Below the pieces are notes generated by a model, which was given only the letters and a program-made list of their open reading frames with translations, did no database searches and was not told the DNA's origin. From assembly GCF_018598585.1 (NCBI RefSeq), contig NZ_JAHESD010000050.1, positions 1 through 46,174 of the forward strand: a stretch of DNA of 46,174 nt, in the 5' to 3' direction. Every line of letters starts with the position of its first letter. The stretch's first letter is position 1. Source of the DNA: Chryseosolibacter indicum. GTDB lineage: Bacteria; Bacteroidota; Bacteroidia; Cytophagales; Cyclobacteriaceae. Positions 26,909 to 34,825 of the stretch are shown one piece after another. Position numbers and translations under genes: made by a program.

Positions 26909-27642
26909 TTTGAAAGGAGAAGTTGAGCCAGGAAATAGTCTGCTAATAGAACGGCGATAACACTATTGGTTACCGCTTGTGTGCTTGATACACCTACTTC
27001 CAAAGCACCACCTTGCGTGTGATAGCCTTTGAAAGAAGATATTGATGAGACAAGAAAAGCGAATACTACAGATTTAATTAATGCAAATGTGATAGTAAAC
27101 TCATTAAAGTTATACCGTATGCCATATACATACTCGTTGGGTGTAATGATACCTGTAAGTGTACCTACAATATAACCGCCACCCAAACCACATACTCCTG
27201 CAATAATTACCAGCAGCGGGTACATAAGCATGGAAGCAGCAATTTTAGGTAATACCAGGTACGAGATAGAATTTATACCCATTACTTCCAGGGCATCTAT
27301 TTGTTCTGTAATACGCATCGTGCCAAGGCCCGACGCCATACTAGAGCCAATCTTTCCTGCAAAAATTACGGCGATGATAGTAGGGGCCAGCTCAAGCACC
27401 GTCATTTCCCTTACCACCTGTGAAATTACGTAATTGGGAATAAGCGGGCTCACCATGTTATATGCAGTTTGCACGGTAGTTACAGCTCCCATAAAGGTAG
27501 AAACCAATGCTACGAGAAGAACAGATCCAAGTCCTATAGCCACACTCTCTTCAAGGATTAACTTATAATATGTTTTGAATGGCTCCCGGTTTGTAAAAAG
27601 GTGGCCGAGAAAGATGAAATACCTGCCAATCTCGCTGATCAT
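26905..27642 (-). CDS. mlaE: ABC transporter permease, MlaE family
   Basis: The 245-residue permease is recognisable by the MlaE core: VVREMTVLELAPTIIAVIFAGKIGSSMASGLGTMRITEQIDALEVMG, the most conserved block of the family, followed by LVLPKIAASMLMYPLLVI. Five to six helices are visible. It is the membrane partner of MlaF in lipid asymmetry maintenance. Divergent from the SDR gene, with a 63-base gap that carries a GCAATT-ATTA-AATTGC inverted repeat. Confidence 0.9.
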   Translation of the reverse strand: MISEIGRYFIFLGHLFTNREPFKTYYKLILEESVAIGLGSVLLVALVSTFMGAVTTVQTAYNMVSPLIPNYVISQVVREMTVLELAPTIIAVIFAGKIGSSMASGLGTMRITEQIDALEVMGINSISYLVLPKIAASMLMYPLLVIIAGVCGLGGGYIVGTLTGIITPNEYVYGIRYNFNEFTITFALIKSVVFAFLVSSISSFKGYHTQGGALEVGVSSTQAVTNSVIAVLLADYFLAQLLLSK

Positions 27643-27660
27643 GAACGTTATTAATCTGAC

Positions 27661-27676
27661 GCAATTATTAAATTGC
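27661..27676. promoter_or_regulatory. Inverted repeat in the mlaE/SDR divergent promoter region
   Basis: GCAATT and AATTGC flank a four-base ATTA spacer, a perfect 6+6 bp palindrome in a 63-base divergent gap. It is a candidate operator or chance AT-rich symmetry. Confidence 0.3.
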
Positions 27677-27705
27677 TAAAGATACTTCAAAATAAAACAT
27701 CAGCA

Positions 27706-28413
27706 ATGCGTAAATTAATTGTAGTCACTGGCGGATCAAAAGGAATAGGCAGAGCCATTATCGAAAAATTTGTGATTAATGGTTTTGATGCGGTTACATG
27801 CTCAAGAAATGAAGATGATTTAAAACAACTAAAGCATGATCTTTTAAAATTATCTCCGGTAGGGCAGACTTATACGATGCAGGCAGATATGTCGAACAAA
27901 GCTGACGTTAAGAATTTTGCGCAGTTTATTCTCGATCTAAATCGCCCTATAGATGTGCTGGTGAACAATGCAGGATATTTTGTGCCCGGAGCAATACTCA
28001 CCGAGCCTGAAGGAACCCTTGAAAGTATGGTGGATGCTAATCTCTACAGTGCTTATTATATGACTAGGGGTATAGTATCCGCCATAAAGAAAACGCCTGG
28101 TGCTCATATATTTAACATCTGTTCTATTGCCAGTATTAAAGCTTATCACAATGGAGGATCTTATGCGATAACAAAATCTGCGATGTTGGGTTTCTCGAGG
28201 TGCATCCGCGAAGAACTAAAGGAGCAACAGGTTAGGGTTACCGCTGTCATGCCGGGGGCCACTAAAACCCGCAGCTGGGAAGGAGTGGACCTGCCCAACG
28301 ACCGCTTTATGAAAGTGGAAGACGTTGCTGAAATAGTTTATGCAACCTATTCTTTATCCCCTCAAAGCGTGGTTGAAGAGATTCTCATAAGACCTCAGTT
28401 GGGCGATATTTAA
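27706..28413 (+). CDS. Short-chain dehydrogenase/reductase
   Basis: Start at ATG 27706 (235 residues). A TTG 11 codons upstream would add a non-conserved leader. The NAD(P) fold shows TGGSKGIG near residue 8, an NNAG motif in the middle, and the active site serine (CSIAS) with Y-x-x-x-K (YAITK). SDR enzymes reduce or oxidise a wide range of alcohols, ketones and acyl carriers; the substrate is not evident. The motif TGGSKGIGRAI and the basic residue after the first beta strand favour NADPH, by inference. The gene is the divergent partner of mlaE, and no pathway neighbour narrows the role. Confidence 0.85.
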   Translation: MRKLIVVTGGSKGIGRAIIEKFVINGFDAVTCSRNEDDLKQLKHDLLKLSPVGQTYTMQADMSNKADVKNFAQFILDLNRPIDVLVNNAGYFVPGAILTEPEGTLESMVDANLYSAYYMTRGIVSAIKKTPGAHIFNICSIASIKAYHNGGSYAITKSAMLGFSRCIREELKEQQVRVTAVMPGATKTRSWEGVDLPNDRFMKVEDVAEIVYATYSLSPQSVVEEILIRPQLGDI

Positions 28414-28557
28414 AAAAGAAAGTAATATCCTTCACTCGGAATTAGGCTTTTTAAGCAGGCTCTTTAACCAATAACCTCGGTAAAGGCCGTTTTGTATGAT
28501 TTTATTGTAGAACTTGTTTCAAATTAAAATAGGGCTTTTAAGGAAGAAGACATTAAC

Positions 28558-28670
28558 CATGCTCCACGATAGCTAGACCATACCGGTGCTACCTTCACCG
28601 CTCGCTTTTTTGCGAGTAAGAGGATCGACGCGAAACCCTCGACTGAGGGATAAAAAGAACTTGGAGCATG
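28558..28670. repeat. Multi-branched structured element, possibly a mobile or repeated RNA/DNA unit
   Basis: A perfect 9-bp inverted repeat (CATGCTCCA 28558-28566 and TGGAGCATG 28662-28670) encloses three small perfect hairpins: CGGTG/CACCG (28584-28588 with 28596-28600), CTCGC/GCGAG across a T6 loop (28601-28605 with 28612-28616), and CCCTC/GAGGG across GACT (28636-28640 with 28645-28649). This gives a cloverleaf-like fold of 113 bases. It is GC-richer than its surroundings and is not a tRNA: it lacks a T-loop and a CCA end. It could be a terminator-like 3' end for the SDR gene, a repeat dispersed in the genome, or a small RNA. The strand is undecided. Confidence 0.45.
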
Positions 28671-28718
28671 TTCTTTTATAAAACCATTCATTGTAAACAA
28701 AAACCGGTTTTAATCGGT

Positions 28719-28726
28719 TAATTTTG
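28719..28726 (+). promoter_or_regulatory. Candidate -7 element for ispG
   Basis: TAATTTTG fits TAnnTTTG and lies 19 bases before the GTG start. A TTG at 28691 is 25 bases upstream, a little beyond the normal spacing. Confidence 0.3.
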
Positions 28727-28744
28727 TAGATAAATCGATTATAC

Positions 28745-30706
28745 GTGAATCCGTTAGTAACATCAGTAAAGCAGTATTGCAATAGCCTTATCCAATATAG
28801 CAGAAGAAAGACGATTGAAGTGAAGATTGGCGATATTCCCTTGGGAGGCATCAATCCGATTCGTATCCAATCCATGACCACGATAGATACTATGGATACC
28901 CAAGGTTCTGTTGACCAGGTTATTAGAATGGTAGACGCAGGTTGCGAGTATGTACGGATCACGGCACCGAGTGTTAAGGAGGCACAAAACCTTCAGGAAA
29001 TAAAGAAAGAATTAAGCGCCAGGGGATACCAGGTGCCCCTTATTGCAGATATTCATTTTACCCCCAATGCGGCGGAACTGGCTGCAAGAATAGTAGAAAA
29101 GGTAAGGATCAATCCAGGTAATTACGCCGACAAAAAGAAGTTTGAGGAGATAGAATATACCGATGCTTCTTATGAGGCAGAACTGGAAAGGATTCGCCTT
29201 AAGTTTACCCCGCTTATTAAAATTTGTAAAGAATATGGAACTGCACTGCGCATTGGCACAAACCATGGCTCTTTATCAGACCGTATCTTAAGCCGATATG
29301 GCGATACACCGCTTGGCATGGTTGAGAGCGCATTGGAATTTTTAAGAATATGTGAAGCTGAGAGTTATTACAATATTGTGCTTTCTATGAAGTCCAGTAA
29401 CCCACAGGTCATGGTACAAGCCTACCGATTACTGGTGCAAAAACTAGACGAAGAAGGATTAAAACCTTATCCATTGCATTTGGGTGTAACAGAAGCAGGC
29501 GACGGAGAGGATGGAAGAATTAAGTCATCCGTTGGTATAGGAACATTACTTGAAGATGGATTGGGCGATACAATTCGTGTATCCCTTACGGAAGAGCCGG
29601 AGGCTGAGGTTCCGGTGGCGAAAGCGCTCGCGGATCGTTATGTAAATCGTGCACCACATGATGTAATTCCTCCTATACAACAATATCCGGTTAATCCTTT
29701 TAACTATAGCAGAAGAGTAGCAAATGAAGTTGTAAATATTGGAGGTGCACAGGTTCCTCGCGTAATTGCTGATTTTTCTGCAAAGGATAAAATAACACCT
29801 GCATCCTTGTTTGCGACAGGCTATAATTATTCTATTAAGTTGGATAAATGGAACATTGGAGACATGGCCTGTGATTACGTTTTTCTTGGTAGCCAGGTTA
29901 TAGATTTCGAAATTCCAGGAACACTCGGAGTAATCTATAACCATAGCACATGGCTAACGCAAAAGGAAAAAGAGCGAACTTATCCTTTTATTAAACCAGA
30001 CCAATACCTAGCTGGAGTAGAGACATCATTAAAACTTAATTTCATTTATGCAACACTCAAGCATCTTACACCCTCTTTGATTGATAAGTTAAAGATAGAT
30101 TCAACTGCGGTTCTCCTTATAGATACCTTCAACGAGCACGGCCTTGCAGAACAGCGGCGACTTTTTGTTGATTTAATGAACAATGAGTGTAATGTTCCTG
30201 TAATTATCGGAAGAGCTTATAAAGATCTTACGCCTGATAAATTGCAATTATATGCTGCTACTGATATCGGAGGATTGTTAATTGATGGGTTGGGAGATGG
30301 TGTGTTTATTTCTGCAGAAAACTGCGGGGGAGACAAACTAGTTAATCAAACAGCATTTAATATTCTTCAGGCTACAAGAACAAGAATATCAAAGACAGAA
30401 TATATTTCCTGCCCATCTTGTGGCAGAACGCTTTTCGATTTACAGGAGACCACCGCCAGAATCAGGGAGAGAACCTTTCATTTGAAAGGAGTAAAAATTG
30501 GAATTATGGGATGCATTGTCAATGGTCCTGGTGAAATGGCTGATGCCGATTACGGGTATGTTGGCTCCGGTCCTGACAGGATTACGCTTTATCGCGGAAA
30601 AGAAGTGGTGAAGAGAAACGTTCCTACAGCCAAAGCTGTTGATGCATTGATAGACTTAATTCGTGAAGACGGGAATTGGATTGAGCCTTCTCTTGTAGAA
30701 CAGTAA
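28745..30706 (+). CDS. ispG: 4-hydroxy-3-methylbut-2-en-1-yl diphosphate synthase (long form)
   Basis: IspG (GcpE) converts MEcPP to HMBPP in the MEP isoprenoid pathway. At 653 residues it is the long form of Bacteroidota, Chlamydiae and plants, about twice the core length, with an insertion domain between the TIM barrel and the iron-sulfur domain. The barrel begins at RRKTIEVKIGDIPLGGINPIRIQSMT. The [4Fe-4S] ligands lie in CPSCGRTLFDLQ and GIMGCIVNGPGEMADADYG near the end. The start is GTG at 28745; no ATG is in frame before the conserved block. A small membrane protein gene follows after 11 bases. Confidence 0.93.
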   Translation: MNPLVTSVKQYCNSLIQYSRRKTIEVKIGDIPLGGINPIRIQSMTTIDTMDTQGSVDQVIRMVDAGCEYVRITAPSVKEAQNLQEIKKELSARGYQVPLIADIHFTPNAAELAARIVEKVRINPGNYADKKKFEEIEYTDASYEAELERIRLKFTPLIKICKEYGTALRIGTNHGSLSDRILSRYGDTPLGMVESALEFLRICEAESYYNIVLSMKSSNPQVMVQAYRLLVQKLDEEGLKPYPLHLGVTEAGDGEDGRIKSSVGIGTLLEDGLGDTIRVSLTEEPEAEVPVAKALADRYVNRAPHDVIPPIQQYPVNPFNYSRRVANEVVNIGGAQVPRVIADFSAKDKITPASLFATGYNYSIKLDKWNIGDMACDYVFLGSQVIDFEIPGTLGVIYNHSTWLTQKEKERTYPFIKPDQYLAGVETSLKLNFIYATLKHLTPSLIDKLKIDSTAVLLIDTFNEHGLAEQRRLFVDLMNNECNVPVIIGRAYKDLTPDKLQLYAATDIGGLLIDGLGDGVFISAENCGGDKLVNQTAFNILQATRTRISKTEYISCPSCGRTLFDLQETTARIRERTFHLKGVKIGIMGCIVNGPGEMADADYGYVGSGPDRITLYRGKEVVKRNVPTAKAVDALIDLIREDGNWIEPSLVEQ

Positions 30707-30717
30707 ACTTTAAAACG

Positions 30718-30930
30718 ATGGAAACAAAAGCTGAAAATAATACAACCCGGAAGAAGACGGGATGGAAAAACTTCTTCTCTTTAGGGGAAGTTGGTGGATA
30801 TTTCTTCAGAGGGAAAGATTCTTCGAGGCCCAATAATATTAACATCAGAATGATGCATGGTATTAACAAGATCTCTATTGTAGTGTTTCTTTTGGGTGTT
30901 ATTTTTCTTATCCTTAAAAGATTGCTTTAA
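30718..30930 (+). CDS. Small single-helix membrane protein
   Basis: The product is 70 residues: a polar, basic N-terminus (residues 1-45) with the block LGEVGGYFFRGKDSSRPNNI, and one helix (about 51-67) ending in KRLL. The pattern agrees with a small Bacteroidota family that I believe is DUF6728, but this is from memory and unverified. It is 11 bases after ispG and 23 before the YjbR-like gene, both on the same strand, so it is translated in an operon. The ATG is preceded by an A-rich leader. I cannot give a function. Confidence 0.6.
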   Translation: METKAENNTTRKKTGWKNFFSLGEVGGYFFRGKDSSRPNNINIRMMHGINKISIVVFLLGVIFLILKRLL

Positions 30931-30953
30931 TTCATAGATATTCCTGACCCATA

Positions 30954-31307
30954 ATGGACATTGAAGGATTCCGAAGTTATTGTCTTTCCAAAGCTGGTGT
31001 AACAGAGGAGTTTCCTTTTGGTGAGAATACCCTTGTGTATAAGGTAATGGGTAAGATGTTCGCCTTAACTGATATCGAACTGTTTGAAAGTATAAACCTG
31101 AAAGTTGACCCGGAAGTAGGAGTTGAGTTGAGAGAACACCACGAAAGTGTTCAACCCGGATATCATATGAATAAAAAGCATTGGATTACGGTACTTATAG
31201 ATGGCTCGATTCCTGATAAGTTATTGTGTACTTGGATCGATAACTCATATGACCTTGTTGTAAAATCCCTCACTAAAGTAAAGCAGCGTGAATTGGGCGT
31301 TGTCTGA
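30954..31307 (+). CDS. MmcQ/YjbR family protein
   Basis: The 117-residue protein has the compact alpha/beta fold of the MmcQ/YjbR (CyaY-like) family. The signature is a short N-terminal helix with the EEFPFGENTLVYKVMGKMFAL block, a central KVDPE strand, and the GYHMNKKHWITV block. The family is often called DNA-binding from its fold, yet no defined role is known. Length and order of motifs are normal for the family. It is the last gene of the ispG operon. Confidence 0.87.
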   Translation: MDIEGFRSYCLSKAGVTEEFPFGENTLVYKVMGKMFALTDIELFESINLKVDPEVGVELREHHESVQPGYHMNKKHWITVLIDGSIPDKLLCTWIDNSYDLVVKSLTKVKQRELGVV

Positions 31308-31462
31308 GTTGAGTTTCAGCTAACATCTGTTAGACGTCGAATTAAATTGCCTCTTGATCTACTAAATGAGGTTTTTCCCCGTTATAGTTAATGTAATGTT
31401 AAATAAGAATAAAACGGCAAAAATACAATGATTACTGTTATTTTTGCTTATTAACCCGCTTC
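31308..31462. promoter_or_regulatory. Gap with a weak terminator and a -7-like site
   Basis: CCTC and GAGG arms near 31353-31375 precede a T5 run and could end the YjbR transcript; the stem is weak. TATTTTTG at 31439-31446 fits TAnnTTTG and sits 16 bases before the ATG of the lipoprotein gene, but no good -33 box is visible. Confidence 0.35.
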
Positions 31463-32464
31463 ATGACCAGGGCTTTTTACGTTATTATTGGAATAGTTAC
31501 CTTGCTGGCGTCTTCCTGCACCCAGCGAACGGTATGCCCTGCGTATCAAAGTGCCTTTATTTACGATAGAAATGAACTTAGAAAGAAGTTCAGCTATTTT
31601 CAGGAGGATTCAACACCTAAGGTACTTGTTGCAAGCAAAACAAAATATCTTGTTGCTGAGCCTACACCTTACAGGAAGAAATTAAGAAGTATTCAAACTG
31701 TTGAAGCTAAACGAATATTCGTTGCTGTTCCTGATTCCATCAGTGGTGTTGGAAAGGATTCTGTTGCTGCAGAGGATCTTGACAGAGCAGCCAGGTCAGT
31801 TATTGACACCATTATGGTAGTTGATGTGCCAGCAAAGGAAGCAATTGAGAAAAAAGCTGAAGATAGTGTTTATGTTATTTCTAAAGATCGTGAAGTAAGG
31901 CTATTAAAGTATAACATGCCCGACAGCCTGAAGTATGACGACATCTTAAAGAAATATGTTGCTGAAAAACCCAAGTATTACGTAGAAGAAGTAGGCTTTA
32001 ATACAGAGCAGGATAATTACATGTGGTACCTTCGCCATTCACTTGTTCTGCCAGACGTACGCCTTGCAAAATTACAGGCGGCCAATGCCAAGGCAGGAGA
32101 GGGTAAGAAAGCGCAGAGCGAGAAAAAAGGATTCTTTGGGTTCTTCAAGAATCTGTTTAAGAAGAAAGACAAGGCCGACATCGATTCAGCAGAACTTGAT
32201 ATACCAGGTGACGACGAGTTTGATTATATAGATACGACAGAAACGGTAGTACCTGTAAAACCTGTTCAGCGTAAGCAAAAACGTAATGAATTGAAAGCCG
32301 ACGAGCAGGATGAGAACGTTGAGCCCACAACGGAGGCAATTAACCCTGCGAAGCCTGATAAGAAGAAAAAGAAATCAAAGAAAGATAAGACTGAGAAAAC
32401 AACTACACCGCAGCAACCTCAGCAGGAGAAGAAGAAGGAAGAGGATGACGACGATGGCTTTTAA
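31463..32464 (+). CDS. Lipoprotein with a lysine-rich C-terminus
   Basis: The 333-residue protein has a lipobox (LLASSC, Cys19). The first half is moderately conserved-looking: a CPAYQSAFIYDRNELRKKFSYF block follows the anchor, and a QDNYMWYLRHSLVLPD block appears near residue 185. The second half is a low-complexity, Lys/Glu/Asp-rich tail, including KKGFFGFFKNLFKKKDK and a run of mixed lysine and acidic residues to the end. I do not recognise a characterised family. The tail suggests interaction with anionic partners or membranes. The stop codon overlaps that of the convergent SRAP-like gene by four bases. Confidence 0.7.
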   Translation: MTRAFYVIIGIVTLLASSCTQRTVCPAYQSAFIYDRNELRKKFSYFQEDSTPKVLVASKTKYLVAEPTPYRKKLRSIQTVEAKRIFVAVPDSISGVGKDSVAAEDLDRAARSVIDTIMVVDVPAKEAIEKKAEDSVYVISKDREVRLLKYNMPDSLKYDDILKKYVAEKPKYYVEEVGFNTEQDNYMWYLRHSLVLPDVRLAKLQAANAKAGEGKKAQSEKKGFFGFFKNLFKKKDKADIDSAELDIPGDDEFDYIDTTETVVPVKPVQRKQKRNELKADEQDENVEPTTEAINPAKPDKKKKKSKKDKTEKTTTPQQPQQEKKKEEDDDDGF

Positions 32465-33159
32465 TCAAACAAGGTAAGATTACCATGTTGGTCAGCCGGA
32501 GGTGTTGGAAGAATCAAAGAGGCAACATCAAGCGAAGTATTAGCAATACCAGGCGATACTGGATAATAATTTAAGTTAGATGCACTAATTGGCTTAAGCA
32601 GATCTACAATCTTCTCTTCCCCGGATGTTTTATCCAACCATATTTGCTCGCCGTTCCTGTTAAGGATAACAGGCATTCTTTCAGCGATGTTGTTTACAAT
32701 GTCGTCTGCTGGTAAAGTGATAATGGAAAAAGTCTGAATTTGATTGCCCTCAGTATCTTCAAACTCCTCCCATAAAGCAGCAATAGAAAAGGTCTCCCGA
32801 TCAGCCATCATAAAGTGATAGGGAATGCTTGTTTTTTTACCCACCTTCTTCCAGGCATAAAATCCATCAGCAGGAACAAGACACCTTGTTTTCATTAAGG
32901 CCCTTTTAAGAGCTGGGCGATCGTTAAAACTCTCTGTGCGTACGTTAATGATCTTTTCGCTCACCATTTTATTCTTGGACCACTCCGGTGAAATGCCCCA
33001 ATAAAAAAGAGAAACTCCTTCAGGAGCAGAGCTTGTAATAACAGGAAGAAGTTGTGTGGGAGCGGCATTATACCTTTCCTTATAAAAGTCCGGTACATCA
33101 ACAGAAAATCTTTCTGCTAAATCTGTACGTGATGCGGTAATGGTATAACGTTCAATCAT
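32461..33159 (-). CDS. SRAP-fold (YedK/HMCES) protein lacking catalytic residues
   Basis: The 232-residue protein has the fold of SOS response-associated peptidases, which capture abasic sites in single-stranded DNA through Cys2. Family blocks are clear: RYNAAPTQLLPVI, LFYWGISPEW, INVRTES (Asn72 and Arg74), CLVPADGFYAWKK and AERMPVIL. But all three active residues are replaced. Cys2 is Ile2 (MIERY instead of MCGRY), the Glu of GF[YF]EWKK is Ala102, and the His of the HDRMP block is Ala159. The DNA-protein crosslink and self-processing should therefore be impossible, while the DNA-binding surface remains. The start ATG is clear; no earlier Met-Cys is in frame nearby. The gene is convergent with the lipoprotein gene. 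Confidence 0.85.
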   Translation of the reverse strand: MIERYTITASRTDLAERFSVDVPDFYKERYNAAPTQLLPVITSSAPEGVSLFYWGISPEWSKNKMVSEKIINVRTESFNDRPALKRALMKTRCLVPADGFYAWKKVGKKTSIPYHFMMADRETFSIAALWEEFEDTEGNQIQTFSIITLPADDIVNNIAERMPVILNRNGEQIWLDKTSGEEKIVDLLKPISASNLNYYPVSPGIANTSLDVASLILPTPPADQHGNLTLFD

Positions 33160-33257
33160 TAAAACGGGATGGTAAAGCGATTTAAAAATTATTCAAGATT
33201 GGAGCAAGACGTTCCGGATATTTCATCTGCAGGAGCAGCATAAAAAAACAGGAGCAA

Positions 33258-34214
33258 TTACCTTTCATGTTGAATCCAATCCAATGCCCGTTGTTCAGAC
33301 CAATACAAACCGTTGCTATTTATTTGTGTGAAACCAACATGTCCGCCTCGCAGAGGCATCTCTAATTTTACGTATGGATGTTGTCTTAATAAATCAAAAG
33401 GAAAGCATTCCATGCTCAGGAACGGATCATTCTTTGTATTAACAATAAGTGTTGGTATTTGAATATTATCAAGGAAGAAAATGGAACTACATTTAGAATA
33501 GTAGTCGACGGCGTTTTTAAAGCCATGAAGAGGTGCTGTATAGGCGTCATCAAAATCGATTAACGTATTGATTGATCGAAGCTTCTGGGTGTCAAGACCG
33601 CTCATGAGATGAGCCTTGATAACAATCTTTTTCTTGAGTGAGACCACGAAACGTTGTGAGTAAATTTTGTTGGACGGTAGCGAAATCTTTGTGCAGCTAC
33701 TTTCAAGGTGCAGGGGTACAGAAAATACAGCTACCCTTTTAATTTGAGGGACTACTTGTCTTTCTCCAAGATACTTCAAGGTAATATTTCCACCTAGGCT
33801 AAAGCCAATAAGGAAAATTTCGTCGTATTGTTTTTTAGCCAACGCATGTTCAATAACGGTATGAAGGTCATCGGTAGCACCACTGTGGTAGAAACGTAGC
33901 TGCCTGTTCATTTCCTGGCTGCACCCCCGATAATTCCAAGCTAGGATATCAAAGCCATTTTTGTAAAATGCTTTTGCCATTCCTTTTATATATGCCCGGT
34001 AGCTATTACCCTCTAAGCCATGCTGAATTACAACCAGCTTTTTGGTGTTATTTGTCAACCAATCAAGATCAAGAAAATCATTGTCGGGCGTACTAATACG
34101 CTCTCTTCTAAAAGATGCAATAGAAACACGTCTGAAAAGCGCCGGATAAATGGTTTCCAGATGTGCATTGAAAAGAAAGAAAGGAGGGTTATAAGGATTT
34201 ATAAGATCTGCCAT
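33258..34214 (-). CDS. YheT-like alpha/beta hydrolase
   Basis: The 318-residue hydrolase of the YheT/ABHD1-3 family has HLETIYPALFRR near residue 18, a His-Gly-Leu-Glu-Gly oxyanion segment (QHGLEGNS), the FDILAWNYRGCS block and the nucleophile elbow GFSLGG. The aspartate is in the NTKNDPFL block and the histidine in RGGHVGF near the C-terminus, completing a triad. The family's substrates are probably lipid or ester compounds. A good -7 element (TACCTTTG) lies about 33 bases upstream on the minus strand. Confidence 0.87.
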   Translation of the reverse strand: MADLINPYNPPFFLFNAHLETIYPALFRRVSIASFRRERISTPDNDFLDLDWLTNNTKKLVVIQHGLEGNSYRAYIKGMAKAFYKNGFDILAWNYRGCSQEMNRQLRFYHSGATDDLHTVIEHALAKKQYDEIFLIGFSLGGNITLKYLGERQVVPQIKRVAVFSVPLHLESSCTKISLPSNKIYSQRFVVSLKKKIVIKAHLMSGLDTQKLRSINTLIDFDDAYTAPLHGFKNAVDYYSKCSSIFFLDNIQIPTLIVNTKNDPFLSMECFPFDLLRQHPYVKLEMPLRGGHVGFTQINSNGLYWSEQRALDWIQHER

Positions 34215-34246
34215 TCCAAATACTTCAGTAGTATACTTTGAATTGG

Positions 34247-34254
34247 CAAAGGTA
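34247..34254 (-). promoter_or_regulatory. Candidate -7 promoter element for the YheT-like gene
   Basis: On the minus strand TACCTTTG fits TAnnTTTG, 33 bases before the ATG at 34214. A TTG lies about 27 bases further upstream, outside the preferred spacing. Confidence 0.35.
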
Positions 34255-34300
34255 TATGGTTAAACTAATAAATCTTTATAACAATATATTCAGTAAAAAT

Positions 34301-34825
34301 TTATTTCTTGCTTACAATCTCCAAATGACTGAGGTGATGTTCTCCGTGCCATGCATAAGTGGCTATCATCCTTTCCAGCGAGATATACTTCTTTGTTTCC
34401 GGATGGAGGAACTGCTTCTCCATGTCTTTCTCAGTAAGTAACTTAAGAAGCGAAACCCATTTAACATGCAATGCGTTAAGCAAGTTTAGTGAGATAGATG
34501 GATCTAAGTTTACTTCCGGCGTCTCCGCCCATGCACCTTCGTCATATGCTTTAATCAAAGGTGTATTTTCAGTTAACGTCCATTTGAGGCGTATGTAAGC
34601 GTTCATATGGCTATCTGAAAGGTGATGAATAACCTGTCTTGCTGTCCAGCCGCCTTCTCTGTAGTTGGTATCGAGTTGTTTGGCTGTAAAATTCTTTACA
34701 AGTACTTCAACTTTTGAAGGTAGTGCTTCAATAGTAGAAATAAGACTGCTGATGTCGTCTGCACTATAAGATTCTTTAGGAGAGAATTTTCCAATAGGGT
34801 ATCTGAGGCTTTCATCATTATTCAT
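34301..34825 (-). CDS. yfiT: YfiT/DinB-like four-helix metal-dependent protein
   Basis: The 174-residue protein of the DinB superfamily opens with YPIGKFSPKE, a typical YfiT/BstA start. Metal-binding histidines appear in VIHHLSDSHMN and in the C-terminal WHGEHHLSHLE block, giving the three-histidine site. YfiT proteins are described as metal-dependent hydrolases or bacillithiol transferases. Bacteroidota use bacillithiol in some lineages, so a thiol transferase role is possible but not shown. Its start overlaps the stop of terC by eight bases, so the two genes are cotranscribed and probably translationally coupled. Confidence 0.85.
   Translation of the reverse strand: MNNDESLRYPIGKFSPKESYSADDISSLISTIEALPSKVEVLVKNFTAKQLDTNYREGGWTARQVIHHLSDSHMNAYIRLKWTLTENTPLIKAYDEGAWAETPEVNLDPSISLNLLNALHVKWVSLLKLLTEKDMEKQFLHPETKKYISLERMIATYAWHGEHHLSHLEIVSKK

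Larger units (their letters stand above)
28414..28744. other. Gene-free region before ispG
   Basis: These 331 bases contain no gene that I trust. The central part (28558-28670) is a structured element with a long closing stem, listed separately. The rest is AT-rich and includes a TAATTTTG -7-like site at 28719. A minus-strand open frame crosses the element and runs into ispG, but its reading is a shadow. Confidence 0.5.

Noticed and set aside
28558-28670. tRNA or tmRNA gene
   Set aside because: The cloverleaf-like fold lacks a T-loop GTTCxAxxC, an anticodon arm of normal form and a CCA end.
28573-28962. Minus-strand open frame of 129 codons over the structured element and the start of ispG
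   Set aside because: Most of it lies opposite ispG and the rest crosses the hairpin element; no start, codon pattern or domain supports a gene.
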